Source: Potentilla sterilis (Eukaryota > Streptophyta > Magnoliopsida > Rosales > Rosaceae). From it: a stretch of DNA of 64,000 nucleotides. This document shows positions 1 through 13,118 of this stretch, piece by piece. The notes under the pieces are model-generated. The model had not been told where the DNA came from. It saw only the letters and a program-made list of their open reading frames with translations, and searched no databases. The stretch covers positions 49,935,469-49,999,468 of the forward strand of contig OY821755.1 in assembly GCA_963682095.1 (NCBI GenBank), read 5' to 3'. Both the position numbers and the translations under genes were made by a program. Each line of letters starts with the position of its first letter. The first letter of the stretch is position 1.

Positions 1-635
1 ATGGAGCCAAAGGAGGAAACTTTGCCATAGTTTCAGATAACAACCTTCAAATCAATGCACATTTCATTGGAACTCGACCAACAGGAAGGACTCGTGATTA
101 CACATGGGTTCAAGCTTTCTCAATCATGTTCGACACTCACACCCTTGTAATTGCAGCAAAGAGGATCTCACAGTGGGATGACAAGGTTGACGCGCTCATG
201 GTAAAGTGGGACGGTGAGTCAGTCTCCATCCCTACTGATGGAGAAGCCGAGTGGAGGATCATGGCCGAAGGAAGAGAAGTAATAGTTGAAAGAACCGATG
301 ATACAAACAACGTAAGAGTCACAGTTTCAGGACTGGTGGAGATGGATATAAGGGTCAGGCCTATTGGAGCAATCGAAAACAAGGTTCACAACTACCAAAT
401 ACCATCAGATGATTCTTTTGCTCACTTAGAGACACAATTCAGGTTTTCCAGCTTGTCTGATCTTGTGGAAGGAGTTTTGGGAAAGACTTACAGGCCAGGT
501 TATGTTAGTCCAGTTAAGGTTGGTGTTCTAATGCCAATGATGGGCGGAGAGGACAAGTACGAAACTCCATCACTCTTTTCACCTCTCTGCAAGGTTTGCA
601 GGTTCCAAAGGCAATCTGGACTTGCTCAATACTGA
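1..635 (+). CDS. Root_cap-family (LEA-related) protein, 3' part
   Basis: The reading frame is open from base 3 to the TGA at 633-635 and runs off the left edge, so the N-terminus is missing. The translation begins GAKGGNFAIVSDNNLQINAH and contains GTRPTGRTRDYTWVQA, FDTHTLVIAAKRISQWDDKV and PTDGEAEWR. These are hallmarks of the plant Root_cap domain family (annotated as LEA-related or root-cap proteins), whose members are usually secreted. The C-terminus has the expected MGGEDKY and CRFQ segments with Cys residues. No intron is needed in the visible part. The biochemical function of the family is not established. It converges tail to tail with the beta-galactosidase gene, with about 500 bp between the two stops. 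The in-frame ATG at 126 is internal and should not be taken as the start. Confidence 0.85.
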   Translation, partial: GAKGGNFAIVSDNNLQINAHFIGTRPTGRTRDYTWVQAFSIMFDTHTLVIAAKRISQWDDKVDALMVKWDGESVSIPTDGEAEWRIMAEGREVIVERTDDTNNVRVTVSGLVEMDIRVRPIGAIENKVHNYQIPSDDSFAHLETQFRFSSLSDLVEGVLGKTYRPGYVSPVKVGVLMPMMGGEDKYETPSLFSPLCKVCRFQRQSGLAQY

Positions 636-1130
636 TAAAGTTGATCAAGAGAAATAATATTGTTTCTGGTTTTGAAGTATCATATGTTCATTTTATTTGT
701 GTGTATCTTGGGTGGGCAACTAGTTTAGCACTGCACACAAAATGGTAATGAATAACAAATAAGGGCTGCAATAGTAAGCTTGTCCAGGACATTCATATTC
801 TATTTTACTTCTTGATCCATCCGTGCTTTAAATGTATCGTGTTTAATCAATAATTTGATGTTTAGCTTCATAGTATTGTTTGTTACTTTGTTTCTAAAAT
901 GCTTCTTGCGACCAAAACTTGTAGTAAATCTCAGTACTGACTAACCTTGCATGGGGAATATTATCAATGTTCCTATACCTTTAAATAGGCACAACTCCAG
1001 TGAGATTGATCGTAGACATATGGATGCATATTGAGAATATTATTGATGTTAATACCATTCATGAAAATGACTTTATTCACTGAGAGCTAGACATACTCGG
1101 GGATAACTACTTACTTGTCTCCCACAATGT
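636..1130. other. Intergenic, convergent 3' flanks
   Basis: About 500 bp between the stop of the Root_cap gene (+) and the stop of the beta-galactosidase gene (-). It is AT-rich and should hold both 3' UTRs. I see no coding potential or repeat. Confidence 0.6.
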
Positions 1131-4100
1131 CTATTTACAAGAAGCTTCTACTGCTAAACTCTTTGCTACTCCTTTACATGGGTCACCAAATGTATTAGTT
1201 GAAACTTCGATGCTACAACTCTTTGATCCAACGCACGCCTGTATCAATAAACCAACACAAATTAATCATAAAGATGAAAAAACCTAGATGTGAACTGAAT
1301 TTATAAATATGCAAACAAGATCTCACCTTCTGTACAATGGATAGAGCTTTACTACTGCACGAGCCATGGCTAAAGCTCCCACAAGTCCCACTAGGTGTTC
1401 CGTAACTTGCAAACTTTATTGAGGTAATGAATTGATTAGGAAATGGGCACTCAAGTGATAGCCTAGGGTGAGACTTCCTTCCTGCTTTTGAATCGACACT
1501 CCACATATCTACAGGTGATGGGTGAGAGTCCGATACATGAGAGCACAAACTTTCTACCTGTCTTGTGGCAAAAGATAACTGTGTAGGATCACCCCCAACT
1601 TCCTCAAATAATACAAGAGTATTGCCACTGGATTTCATCCATGAACGAGGAACATGGTACCTGTTGGATTAACAATATCAGAATCGAAGTTCCAATTGGA
1701 GTAATTGCCTCACATTTTCGAGCACTTACAGTTCTTGAGATGGCTTGCCACAGTTCTTTCGGCATTTGTCCGCACTATAAGCTCCTTTGTAATTGCATGT
1801 GTCACTGCAACCAGTTTTTGGAGCAATATTAGTGGGCCAGTAACGTCCAATGCTTTGTCCATTCACCCATGCCTCACCCTTCCCCATTCCTGTGAAGTCT
1901 AGTGCAACAGGGTTACTGCCACCAGGTGCGTCAAATTGGGTCTGAAAAGGAATACTTCTACTGGTTAGTAGAGGAAATAATTTTATCATATCGCTCGTAG
2001 TTATTGGTTCCATAAAATATGATTAGCCTAGGGTAAGGAAACCCAATTCACCAAAAACTTACATGTGTTATAGAAAGCATGTGCAGACGCCTAGTAGTAT
2101 ATAGAGGAATTAGATGCAATTATTAGGCTGAATTTCACCAAAGCTTCTATTTTTGTAGTTCAAGTTTCAATATTTTTCACCCCTTTGTCTTAAGGTCAAG
2201 TTGATCAATTAGATATATCCCATAAAATGGTGGACATAAAATGCACAGGTAAGACACATCACTGATGCTTTGAACTTAATAGATAGAAGTAAAAGAACAT
2301 AATAATAAGTCACCTTGTACCACGTCAAGGGCTGATTCTTGGGCAAGGTAGGTTGTGAAATCCACTGAGAACTTCCACTGGGAAGGTCTTCATCTTCACC
2401 TTTAAGTCCAATCTGCAGTCCCAATAATTAAGACAGATTGTTAGTTTTGTTCACATGAATGTACCGATTGTTTATTCATAATGAGAATTTGGATTTCATT
2501 TTGGCAATAAATGCCCATGTTCACTTGGACTTGTATAGATTTACTAAATCTACTGACCTGATATGTCCATTGCTGAGAAGAAAGATCAATAGTAGTGCCA
2601 TTTGTTGAGCCTTTCAGTTGTACAGGACCAGTGATTCCAGCAGGCACTAAGTCAAAGAATGCTCCATAGTTCTGATTGGAAAAATATTGGTTTTGAAAAT
2701 ATAAGATGAGAACTACCATACAGATAATGTACATGAGGTGTCCTTTTGAATATATGCCAAAAAGAAAGGATATTAATTTATGCAAACCTGAAGCCCAACG
2801 GTCAGACTCAGAAGATCAATTGTGTTCTTCCCAGATGCAAATTCGACAGGGATCTCCACAGAAACCTTGGCATTGCCACTGTTGCCTGTTCCACTCCCTG
2901 AAAATGATTAAATTAGAAGATAAGCTCGATATATAACAGGCAAACAGTTTCAACTGACAGCAGTCGTTGCTAGTCAAGAACCCTCTTAACTTTGAAATTC
3001 AAGATTGTAAATACAGTCCCTAATCATTTGACCATTAATTTAGAGATCGAAACCTAAGTTTACATTGTGACCCGAGGCAGAACTCTGAAGCTCTGTTGCA
3101 CTGTAGTTACAAGTTTTAATGGTTTAAACTTTCCAAGTGTACGACACAGAATTGCTTATGAGTATTAAAACTAAATGAAGGTAACGGTCATTCCTCAACA
3201 CTCCTTAGAAGATTCCTATCTTAGGAATGGTTTCTCGAGATAATATAAATGTATTAGCAAATGTACCAAAGCAGCTACCAGATTGACACTAAGGAACCCA
3301 AGCAAAACTCCTTAGAAGATTCCTATCTTAGGAATGGTCTCTCAAGATAATATAGCTGTATTAGCAAATTTAACCAAAGCAGCTACCAGATTGACACTAA
3401 GGAACCCAAGCAAATACTAGAAATGTATAGAATTGAAATTTGAGACTTTTGAAAGAGCGGATGGGTATAACCAAATAGCATGAAAGTCAAGGTACTTGAT
3501 TTATAGATCACCTGCAAGCTTTCCATTGACAAAAGCATGAAGAGCATGACCAAGTGATTGCACGTGAAGATCAGCTGTATACCCACCTTTGACATTAATG
3601 CTGCCAAATTAATATAAAATGGAAAATTAAATGTTGATAGAAATCAAGCAACTAGCTAAGGCGATATACATCTTGAGAAAGCACTTGTACAAACAATAAG
3701 CTTGCATACCTGGTAGAGTACCATAAATAGTCACTTTTATCAGCTGTAGTATTTATCTGCTCCAATAATCCCTTCCTCGTAAACGCATCACTCTTTGAGA
3801 TACCCACTGGTTCATTTATCCAACTCCAGCTTGAGCCCACAGCTTCAGTGGGCTTAACATCAGCTGAAATTGATTGACGTGTGAAGCTTGGAATCACAGC
3901 GGCAGTGTTAATCTGTCATGATAATATTATTTAGTTCGCTTAGAAACGATCATACAGTTTTTGAAACCTCTGAAAGCAATCATGCGCATAGGAGGCAAAC
4001 CTTTGCGGTGTTAAGAACTACATTTTGGCAGTCAGGTAAGATGCTCACGGACCATGCAGGCAATTGATATGAATTGCCATTGAAAGTCACAGTGGCATCA

Positions 4101-6987
4101 GATTTGGTGTCGACATTGGCAAGAAAAGCAGAACATACTGATCCTGTGTTGTAAACAGCTGCCTGCATATACAAATAAACAAAAAGGTACATGTTAATGA
4201 TCTGCTGTAAAAAATAATATGCTGTTTTACTGAGCATAAAGGTAAAGGCCAGGAGCTGTAAGATCAGCAGAACATTATGATCAATTTTGGAGCTCTCCGA
4301 CAATGAGTCTTGGAAGAAACAACCATACGAACACGGGGAAGTTTTCATTTCAGATTCCCCAGATAACAGTTCTCAGATATTATAAAAGTTATAACTTGAG
4401 TAAGTTGTAAACTCTAAATCAGTAAATAGGTTGTGACAAATCCGAACTACATATGGCCATATAGAGCCATTCACCTAGGCTGAGATCTTGAAAACGACAA
4501 GTTCAGTTACATATTCTAATGATAGCCACAAATCAGTCTTTGACAAGAGTAAAGGAATACACCTCAATGTTTTGACCAAGAGAAGAAATTTTTGGGTCCG
4601 TGGCCACCATTGCAGCTTCACAAAGCTTTATAGCCTGATGCACATCTTTAAGATGACCCCACTTTGGCTGCCTAAGAAGTCCTGCAGCATAATTGAATTG
4701 TTAAGTTGATTCTCAGTGGCATTGGTAATATTTACACTCTGACAGCAACGTATATAAATCTGCTGTAGTGAAGCAGAGTAAGTTTTGAGTGTTAATGGTC
4801 TAATAAATTTGTCTTCTCATATAAAAACAACATTCTATGATCAAGTATAGCCCATCCCCTTGATGTCGAAGCATCAAATTGACAGAATATATCAGTTCCT
4901 TTACACACCACTAATGACGAAAGAGTTTCATATAGAATTATCGATAGATAGCAAATAGCCAACACGATCACCAGCAGTAAAGCATTAATACAGATATACA
5001 ACATACCATACTCATCGAGTGGAGCATCATAGTCATAACTAGTCGAAATAAAAGGTCCTCCACTAGACCGCCCAAAGTTGGTTCCACCATGGTACTGTTA
5101 AACATCATCACAAAACAAATCACATCATGTAATCTTCCTGGTTTAAGATGCTATACCAAACTTTGTCCTAAGCACTGTAACATTCCTCTAATGTTCATTA
5201 TATGATAATACACTCCATATACAACTGCAGTACCATATAGTAATTCTGGAAAGTTCCACCTCGCTGGTAAAAGCGTGCTACAGCAAATGCAAGGTCTTCC
5301 ACCGGTCTCTGAGGCACAGCACCACCGAAGGAAAGAAACCTAGCGATCACAAACATTTTGATGTTTACTTCAAGTTTACACAAAACTAGTTTTTAAAGTA
5401 CCAGAAATTAAACAACTTAGTTCAGGCCCCTTACCATCCACTCCAATTCTCAGTCCACATTTTTGGTGTACTGTTAGAATTAGGTGTGAATTGATCACAG
5501 TAAAATCCATTGCAAGTATTGATCTGTAAAGAAAGCATGGCGAGCATGAATGCTATCTTACACTAGGCCGATGCAATACACATTACACAAATGAAAAGTG
5601 AACAAGAAAGTCTTACCACTGAAGAAGGAGCATCTGCTTGCTGGCACATGACCCAGGGCACTCCTGTATCCAATGACACAGCCATTTTTGCTGCCCAGTT
5701 AATGTAGGTTTTGGCAGCAGGCCCATACGCTTTCTGAATGTTTCCATACTCGTTTTCAATCTGAGACAATTGACAGACTACAATCAATCTCCTCCAGAAA
5801 CAAAAGTCTGAAATACCAAAATTGGGTAAGGTAACAAATAGAAAATTCGACCTGGGATAAGATGATGGGTCCTCCCTGAGATGCATAAAGCTTCTCATTC
5901 TTCATCATGTCAACGATTTTGGCCGTGAACCGCTGCATTTCTGCCTGAAAATCACAGAAATCTCCATCAAACTAATGAAGCTGAGAAAATAACACAAACA
6001 CAGAAAAGTGGGCAAATTGGGATAAAAGGAATAGAAACCTTGTAGGGCTCATTATCAGTCCGCAACTTAATTCCGGGTATAAAATGCAGCCAAAGAGGAA
6101 AGCCTCTGTTCAAAAATGGAACACAAACGCAATTGCATGAAAACTCTGCCACTAGAACCCAACTTTATCTTTATTCCCAAATAAAGAAAAGAAAATGAAA
6201 TACAAATAAGGAAGACCAGTCAGAGCAATTGAGCAAGAACTGCAAAATTTATAATAAAAAGCACATACCCGTAATTCCATTCTGCGCACACATAAGGCCC
6301 AATTCGAAGATGCACATAGAGCCCTGCATCTGCTACTGCCTTCACGAATCGAACCAAATCGTTCCTACCCTCAAAATTATACTGCAAAAATTCTCATACA
6401 GTGAGTCACTGTCACCAACAATCCAAAACGAAAAAGAATGGAAAAAAATAAAAGAAGACATTTTTGGTCGTTGAGAAAACAAACCCAAGTATAAATACTA
6501 AACCCAAAGACAAAGATTCTTGCTTTTTGATTACTTTACCGACACTTGTACACTGAAACAAAACCCCAAAACACATGAACAAACCGTAAAGCTTCAATCT
6601 TGATAGATTCCCACATTCATGAAACACAAGAAAAACAGACCTGTCCTCGAACTGGTTCATGTATGTTCCAGAACACATAGGTCTCGATCACATCCAATCC
6701 TCCGTCCTTGGATTTCTGTATAAGGTCCGGCCACATCTGCACCCAAAAAGAACACCAAACTTCAACATGCATTGATTTTTAACGAAGCCCAAAAACAGAG
6801 AGAAATGAACCTCTGGAGTGCTACGTGGGTAGTGAATAGAGCCAGAGACTAGAACTCTGCGCTTTCCATCGATCACAAGCGCCCTGTGGTCGTAACTAAC
6901 CGTCGTGCAATACGACGCCGTCGCCAACACTCCAAGCACCAAAAGCACCACCATCTTAAACTCAACTCCTCTCATTGCCACAGCCAT
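1131..6987 (-). CDS. BGAL8: Beta-galactosidase (GH35) with SUEL lectin domain, BGAL8-type
   Basis: Nineteen exons can be joined in phase. In + coordinates, 5' to 3' of the gene: 6811-6987, 6641-6736, 6269-6381, 6039-6105, 5852-5944, 5617-5760, 5435-5523, 5234-5339, 5007-5094, 4563-4681, 4001-4162, 3710-3912, 3512-3600, 2788-2897, 2558-2671, 2314-2412, 1730-1941, 1327-1660, 1131-1238. They total 2523 nt, or 840 aa plus stop, with GT-AG sites throughout. A hydrophobic signal peptide (about residues 11-27) precedes VSYDHRALVIDGKRRVL. The GH35 signature GGPIILSQIENEYG carries the likely acid/base Glu186, and MWTENWSGW the nucleophile Glu255. Exons 18-19 encode a Cys-rich SUEL galactose-binding lectin domain ending SLAVEASCK. 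The family hydrolyses terminal beta-galactosides of cell-wall polymers in the apoplast. The C-terminus resembles Arabidopsis BGAL8. The gene looks intact; a Copia element lies about 660 bp upstream. Confidence 0.93.
3199..3414. repeat. Tandem duplication in BGAL8 intron 13
   Basis: Two near-identical copies of about 107 bp lie head to tail (about 3199-3305 and 3308-3414). Both begin near ACTCCTTAGAAGATTCC and end near GGAACCCAAGCAAA. They differ by a few substitutions and a small indel. They lie wholly inside the intron between exons 13 and 14, so no coding change is expected. Confidence 0.85.
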
Positions 6988-7647
6988 GATGGAACTGAAA
7001 GCTTGAAACCAGTTCGCGGTTCAGCTATACTTTTAAATGCAGCAGAGTTCTTGGAGTTGCGGAAACAATTTGTGTCTTGGAGTGTGAGTTATTAAGAGGC
7101 GGTTTCTTGCAGCATTTGGTTTGCTTATGATGCTCTTTTGCTGTGTTGAGTTGTGTTGTGTTACAAACATAAACAATCACTAGTGTTTTGATTTGCTTGC
7201 CCGCAAACCCGAAGAGGGTGATGACGATCGGGGAGGCGTCAGCAGGCCAGCAATATCGCGTCGTCTTGTTCTTCTTCGTCTCTGGTTGGTGTTCTAGTGC
7301 TTCATGTGGCGCTTAGCTACTCTATCAGTAGTGCTCACCTACTTCGAGAAGGGGGAGTTATGAGCGCCTGAAATATAGAGGGGAGAGGATTGGTTTGTTT
7401 TGCCTGCCATGTCATAACGACTGTACAGTGATACTCGCAGTAATTATTTGACAGGTTGTTTCCATTTTCTATCATTTCTTTTTCCTGGTTTGAGTTTTAT
7501 TGTTTTTCCTTCTTCAATTTTTTTCTTTTTAGGTCAGAATTATATGCCAACTGAAACAGAGAGCCTCTGGACTCTGGACCGAATCCAATGAACATGAAGT
7601 TGGACTATCCGCTATTGATGAAATTCTGAGTGTGAAAAACTTTATCT
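6988..7647. other. Upstream flank of BGAL8
   Basis: About 660 bp between the BGAL8 start codon and the Copia left LTR. It should hold the 5' UTR and core promoter of the minus-strand gene; I could not assign a TATA box with confidence. The stretch at 7240-7420 is moderately GC-rich with no convincing ORF. Confidence 0.5.
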
Positions 7648-7832
7648 TGTTCAAGAAGAAAAGATAATAGGGAGAACTGTATGTTTATTGATTGATAGAG
7701 AGACCTTTATATATGCATTACATCAAGTATCCCGATAAATCAGGGATTCCTTATCTATTACAGAATCAACTATACTAGTCTAATTAGGTCAAAACACATC
7801 CAGGAAGTTACGGAAATAACATTCCTACAACA
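7648..7832 (-). repeat. Copia 3' LTR (left copy)
   Basis: This is a 185-bp direct repeat of 14636-14820 with TG..CA ends. It is preceded by the TATCT target duplication. Confidence 0.95.
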
Positions 7833-7843
7833 CTCCCCCTTAT
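7833..7843 (-). other. Polypurine tract of Copia element
   Basis: On the minus strand the sequence just before the 3' LTR reads AAGGGGGAG. This is the expected plus-strand primer of reverse transcription, in the expected place. Confidence 0.85.
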
Positions 7844-8020
7844 GTCGAGCGCCTAATGTCTTCATGGTGCTTACTATGTTGTCTCACTAAAACCTTGCCA
7901 GCAAAACAAAAACCTCTTGGGTAAAAATAAAATGCATGGACGAAGGGAAAAGAGCACAACACACCAACACTACACTTGTGAATAACATGTGATGTAGACT
8001 CCCCATGAAGTTTAACAAAC

Positions 8021-11011
8021 TTAGAGCTCTGATATATGGCGCATGTCTAGGCTCTTCACATGTTTCATATGCATAGATTTTCCCAAAGACTTGGTAAACA
8101 AATCTGCAACATTTGCGTCTGAACTCACTTGATTAACTTGAATGTTCAGGAATTTCTGTTGTTGCACATTGTAAAAGAACTTGGGCGATATATACTTAGT
8201 GTTATCACCTTTGATAAAACCCAACTTCATCTGCTCAATGCAGGCAGCATTATTTTCACAGATACACGTAGATTTATCGGTGGTAGACACTGGTCCACAC
8301 GAATCACGAATGTGGCGAATAACTGACTTTAGCCAGACACATTCTCTAACAGCCTCATAGAGGGCGATGATCTCTGCGTGATTCGATGAAGTAGCAACCA
8401 AAGTTTGCTTGGTTAATCTCCAGGATATCGTTGTATTTCCCATGGTAAAAATATAACCAGTTTGGGAATGAGCACGATGCGGGTCAGAGAGATACCTAGC
8501 ATCCGCGAAACCAACTAACACGTTGTTGGGAGTCTTTGAGTAAGGGAGACGTCCAGAGAAGAGCACATTTGAATGGCCGGACGCGTCGCCATCATCATCC
8601 TTCACGCCGCCGGCGCCAGCAACAGTATCACGGCGTACGATGGCACTGTCGAGGCGGCCGGAAACGTTGGTGTGAGGAGGGTGATTGGAGGGATTTTCTC
8701 TCTTTGTGCTGAAGGGATCGAACAGTCCCAAGTCAATGGAACCTTTCAAGTAACGAAACAAATGTTTGATACCGTTCCAATGACGATGCGTAGGCGCTGA
8801 GCTAAATCTAGCTAGTAAGTTCACAGCGAAAGCAATGTCTGGTCTAGTGCACTGTGCCAAATACAAAAGTGCCCCAATCGCACTTAAGTATGGGTACTCA
8901 GCACCAAGAATCTCTTCTTCATCCTCTTTGGGACGGAATGGATCCTTGTTTATGTCCAGACTACGAACGACCATGGGAGTAGACAACGGCGTACATGTAT
9001 CCATGTTGAAACGCCTGAGCATCTTCTGCGTATAAGCAGACTGGTGAACCAAAATACCCTTGGTTCTATGCTCTAACTCAAGTCCTAAACAGAACTTAGT
9101 CTTCCCAAGATCCTTTATCTCGAACTCAGATTTCAAGAATGAAACTGTCTCTTCAATCTCACTTGAAGTACCGATGACATTCATGTCATCAACATAGACA
9201 GCTACAATAGCAAATCCAGAGTCGGTCTTTCTAATGAACACGCATGGGCATAACTCATCGTTCTTGTAACCCCTCCAAATCAAGTATTCACGTAGGCGAT
9301 TGTACCACATCCTTCCGGATTGTTTAAGTCCATACAGTGAACGTTGCAGCTTAACTGCATAAGCACTCCGTGGTTTAGAGTCTTTTGATTCGGGCACATG
9401 AATTCCTTCAGGAACTCTCATGTAGATATTGGTATCTAGATCCTCATATAGATACGCTGTAACTACATCCATCAGTTGCATACTCAGTTTTTCGGACACT
9501 ACTAAACTGATCAAGTAGCGGAAAGTAATGATGTCCATTACGGGAGAATACGTCTCCTCGTAGTCAATACCAGGACGCTGCGAGAAGCCTTGCGCCACGA
9601 GTCTTGCCTTATATCCCAAGATCTCATGCTTCTCATTGTGCTTACGAACAAAGACCCACTTATGTCCGACAGGTTTAACGCCTTTAGGGATCAATTCAAC
9701 AGATCTAAAGACTTGCCTTTTATCTAATGAGTCAAGTTCTGCATGTATTGCTTCTTTCCACTTCGGCCAATATGCTCTTTGTTGACATTCAGTCACTGAG
9801 CGTGGTTCAACTTCGTCGTCATGGATGATCTCTTGTGCGACGGAATAAGTATATATATCATCGACGTGTGTAGAGGCTCTATCCACTAAGAGACACGCGT
9901 TATTCAAACTGAGCAAGATTTCTTTGTTCTCTGGAGTCAACATTGGTTTTGTGTCATCCCACAGAAATGATTCAGTTGACTCATGGACATAACTATAGTC
10001 AGAGACAATCTCATGCGATGGATTCGCATCGTCGATGATGAGAGAATTTTGTGCCTTCGCTCGCTTCTTTCGAGGGTTTCTATCTCGAGAATTCTTCGGT
10101 CTCCCCCTCTTCCTGGTGGGAGCCGAGGCCGAAGCTGCTGCCCCTTCAAAGTCCATCAAGGCACCGTTGCGATCCGATTCAACAACAGCGACGCCACGGC
10201 GTACGATGGCGCCGTCGCCGGCGTCACCCTCTCCTGAGGGTATGCCAACGGCACTAGGTCTTAGGGCAGCCGAACCGGTCCCGTAATTCGGGACCTCCAA
10301 CCTTGCCGGTACGTTTGCAACAGGTACGTGTGATCTTGTCACTTTCGCAATATCAGTGAAAGCGTCGGGCATCGATTCCTCGACTTTCTGAAGATCGATA
10401 ATGCGTTGCACTTCAAGCTCACTTTGAGCAGTGCGAGGATCATGAAGAGACAAATCATTGGGGGCACACCATGTCAATTCCTGACGTTCATTCGGAATTA
10501 GTGCATTCCTATCTCCCCCTAACGGCGGGAAGTGTGTCTCTTCAAAGTGACAATCTGCGAATCGCACAGTAAATAGATCACCGGTGGTTGGTTCTAAGTG
10601 GCGGATTATCGTTGGCGAATCATAGCCAACATAGATGCCTAAACGTCGTTGTGGACCCATTTTGATACGCAAAGGAGGCGTAATTGACACATAAACTGCA
10701 CAACCGAAAGTACGTAAGTGCGATAGATTGGGTTCAAAACCAGTTACCATCTGGTAGGCACTAAACGCATTATTGGCAATGGGTCGAAAACGAATAAGCA
10801 TCGCTGCATGCAGTATTGCATATCCCCAAGCAGAAACTGGCAAATTGGTTCCCATAACTAATGCCCTAACCACTAGCTGGAGTCGCTGAATGGTGGCTTC
10901 TGCAAGGCCATTTTGAGAATGAACATGAGGAACAAGGTGTTCGACTTTAATCCCAATGGACATACAATAATCATCGAATGCTTTGGAGGTAAACTCGCCA
11001 GCATTATCCAT
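8021..11011 (-). pseudogene. Copia pol: integrase C-part, reverse transcriptase, RNase H
   Basis: This is a 996-codon open frame. It starts MDNAGEFTS with the second catalytic Asp of integrase, followed 36 residues later by Glu38 in QNGLAEATIQ, which gives DD(35)E spacing. The GKR-type integrase tail is followed by the Copia RT block (WKEAIHAELDSLDKRQVF, LVAQGFSQRPGIDYEETYSP) with the active-site motif AVYVDDM. RNase H follows, with ISWRLTKQTLVATSSNHAEI and DLFTKSL near the end. The frame lacks the N-terminal integrase because of a frameshift near 11015, so it is a fragment of a polyprotein and not a gene with its own start. An unusual insert of about 40 residues, rich in Arg, Asp and Gly, sits just before the RNase H segment VGFADARYLSD. 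Confidence 0.9.
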
Positions 11012-11012
11012 T

Positions 11013-11611
11013 CTAATAGATTTGATGGTCAGGGTGGTGAGCCCTTAACTTGATGATTTGAGCTAAAAGCTTGGCGAATGCAGCATTTCTTGTGGACAAC
11101 AACGCGACGTGTGACCAACGCGTCGACGCATCAACTAGCACCATAAAATATTTAAATGGGTCGCATTCTATTTTGATTGGTCCACAAATATCACCTTGGA
11201 TTCGATGTAAGAATGGTATATTATCGGTTGAAGCTCTGGCGAATGAAGGACAAGCATGCAATTTAGCAAGCGAGCAAGCCTTACAGAATGAAGGATGGGC
11301 ATTGGAAATTGCCGTTGTGGCATAAGAGGACATAGGTGGTGACGCCCCATGTCCCTGTGAAGGGTGGGACGGCACGACGTGCGGCGTAAAGGCCGCTTCT
11401 TCATCCGCCAGGTGCGCGGCTCCGAAACCCTGTGAAGGGGGGGGGGGGGGGGGGGGGGCGGTGGCGAGTGTGGCTTTAAGGCCACAGTCTGGCGAGGAGC
11501 TTGGCTCCTCCGTACATCACGATGTTGAGTCGCGGTAAGAGGTTCTTCCAATCGCTTTTTCGACTTGAAAAATGGATGTCCATGGGAGTTCTTTAGAATC
11601 CGGATCATCAT
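11013..11611 (-). pseudogene. Copia integrase N-terminal half, frame-broken
   Basis: Overlapping frames encode a HHCC-like CKACSLAKLH segment, the GDICGPI block and VLVDASTRWSHVALLS, which carries the first catalytic Asp of integrase. Frameshifts separate it from the downstream pol frame near 11015 and split it internally around a run of about 20 G at 11437-11458. The GC-rich stretch at 11340-11500 is not conserved Copia coding sequence. Confidence 0.8.
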
Positions 11612-11641
11612 ATCACAGCCAGGGTGGCCTTGTCGAGCATG

Positions 11642-12091
11642 TCAAAGCTTATAATCATTAGTGTCACAAAAATTATCAGTGACAGCATATGATTCGAAGA
11701 CACGGGCTGTAGTGAGATATAAGCCATTGTCTTCAATGCACGGCATCTTCTCTAAGATACGGCGGCGGCCGTGTTCTTGAGAATTAATGCATAAGTATTC
11801 TTCACCATTCTCAGTATAGGTATCCAAGTGATAACCGTTGGCACGGATATCCTTAAAACTCAACAGGGTTCGATTTGTTCTCGACGCATAGAGAGCATCA
11901 ATGATATTGATAACAGTACCATTTGGTAACATAAATTCAGCGGTTCCTCGCCCTTTGACAACCGGCGAGGTACCTATCAATGTTGTCATTGATGAGCGAT
12001 ACGGCATTAAATCCGTAAACAACTGCCTATTCCTTAGAATAGTGTGGGTAGTTCTACTATCAGCTAGACACTCAACTTCTCCACGAGACAT
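11642..12091 (-). pseudogene. Copia aspartic protease region
   Basis: The 149-codon frame includes VECLADSRTTHTIL, the place of the aspartic protease active site. The usual D-S/T-G triad reads D-S-R here, so the enzyme should be inactive. The downstream LYASRTNRTLLSFKDI and NGYHLD segments match the linker between protease and integrase in plant Copia polyproteins. Confidence 0.8.
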
Positions 12092-12940
12092 CTATAAAGA
12101 GAAGAAAACTTGGGTTAGTTTCTCGGGAGAACAATCTAATCACTACGCCGTAGGATAGAGAAAGAAAGGAGAATAAATCTCATCGAGTGTATCACATGGC
12201 ATTTGGACATTATAACGTCGACTAAAGTCAGAAAATGCAAGGTTGAATGTTACATAACCAAGCAATCATCATCAGAAACCAAAACGAAACCGAGGTTGCG
12301 CACATTGTGGTGTTGAACACCTTTGGTAACTGGAATAAAACGAGGACAAGCCTCTTAGGATTGGTGTTAAAAAAACCTCTCGGGCTGCACTTCAGCCGAA
12401 GCTGTGGATGTCAAAGACACATGGTGTCGTGGCACCAGAGTGTGGCGGATGCCGAGCCTACTTCACCTTAATGGGCCGATGGCGGCCCGTTCGCCTCCCT
12501 TTTTTTTTTTTATTTAGGGATTGAGCGTAGGTGGGGTTATAAGTCTAAAATATAGAGCCTATGTGACCTAAAGGTGGCGTCATAAGAACCACGTGAGTTG
12601 TTAATACACGAACCTAATTGCATAAAAACATAAAATTTCTCACAATATGAGAAAACAGAGAAATTTTATTAAGTGTCAACTTGAATACATCAACTTCTAA
12701 TTCCAAAATAAACAGACTAACAAGAGTCATAAAAACATGGCGAATGCCATTACAGTACTTGATAAACTAGAAAAGTCAAATACATAGACTAATCAAAATC
12801 TGGGACATCAAGAGTTTGTGGTTGCGCCTTTGGAGAATCCACATGATGAGCATAATTTGCGTCAATCATCTCGTCCTCAGCATAATTGCTTTCTTCAGAC
12901 AGAAACCTCTTGTACTTCTTGTAGGCATTTAACATCTCCT

Positions 12941-13030
12941 TACTAGCTCGACAATCGCGATGGTAGTGTTTGGAGGAACCACACTTGTAGCACGGAGCAA
13001 ATTGAGCATTCCGGTTATTGCTATGAGGTC
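12941..13030 (-). pseudogene. Copia gag CCHC zinc knuckle
   Basis: On the minus strand this stretch translates as APCYKCGSSKHYHRDCRASK, a C-X2-C-X4-H-X4-C knuckle. It is typical of the nucleocapsid end of gag and lies in a frame separated from the main gag frame by a frameshift near 13119. Confidence 0.85.
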
Positions 13031-13118
13031 TAGGAGGGTTTGGTACCGGGCCTAGACGCGGTTCGTGGCCGGTCCGGCCTCCCCCTGAAGGTGGTGTGGC
13101 TTCGCCACCTTCTCGCCT

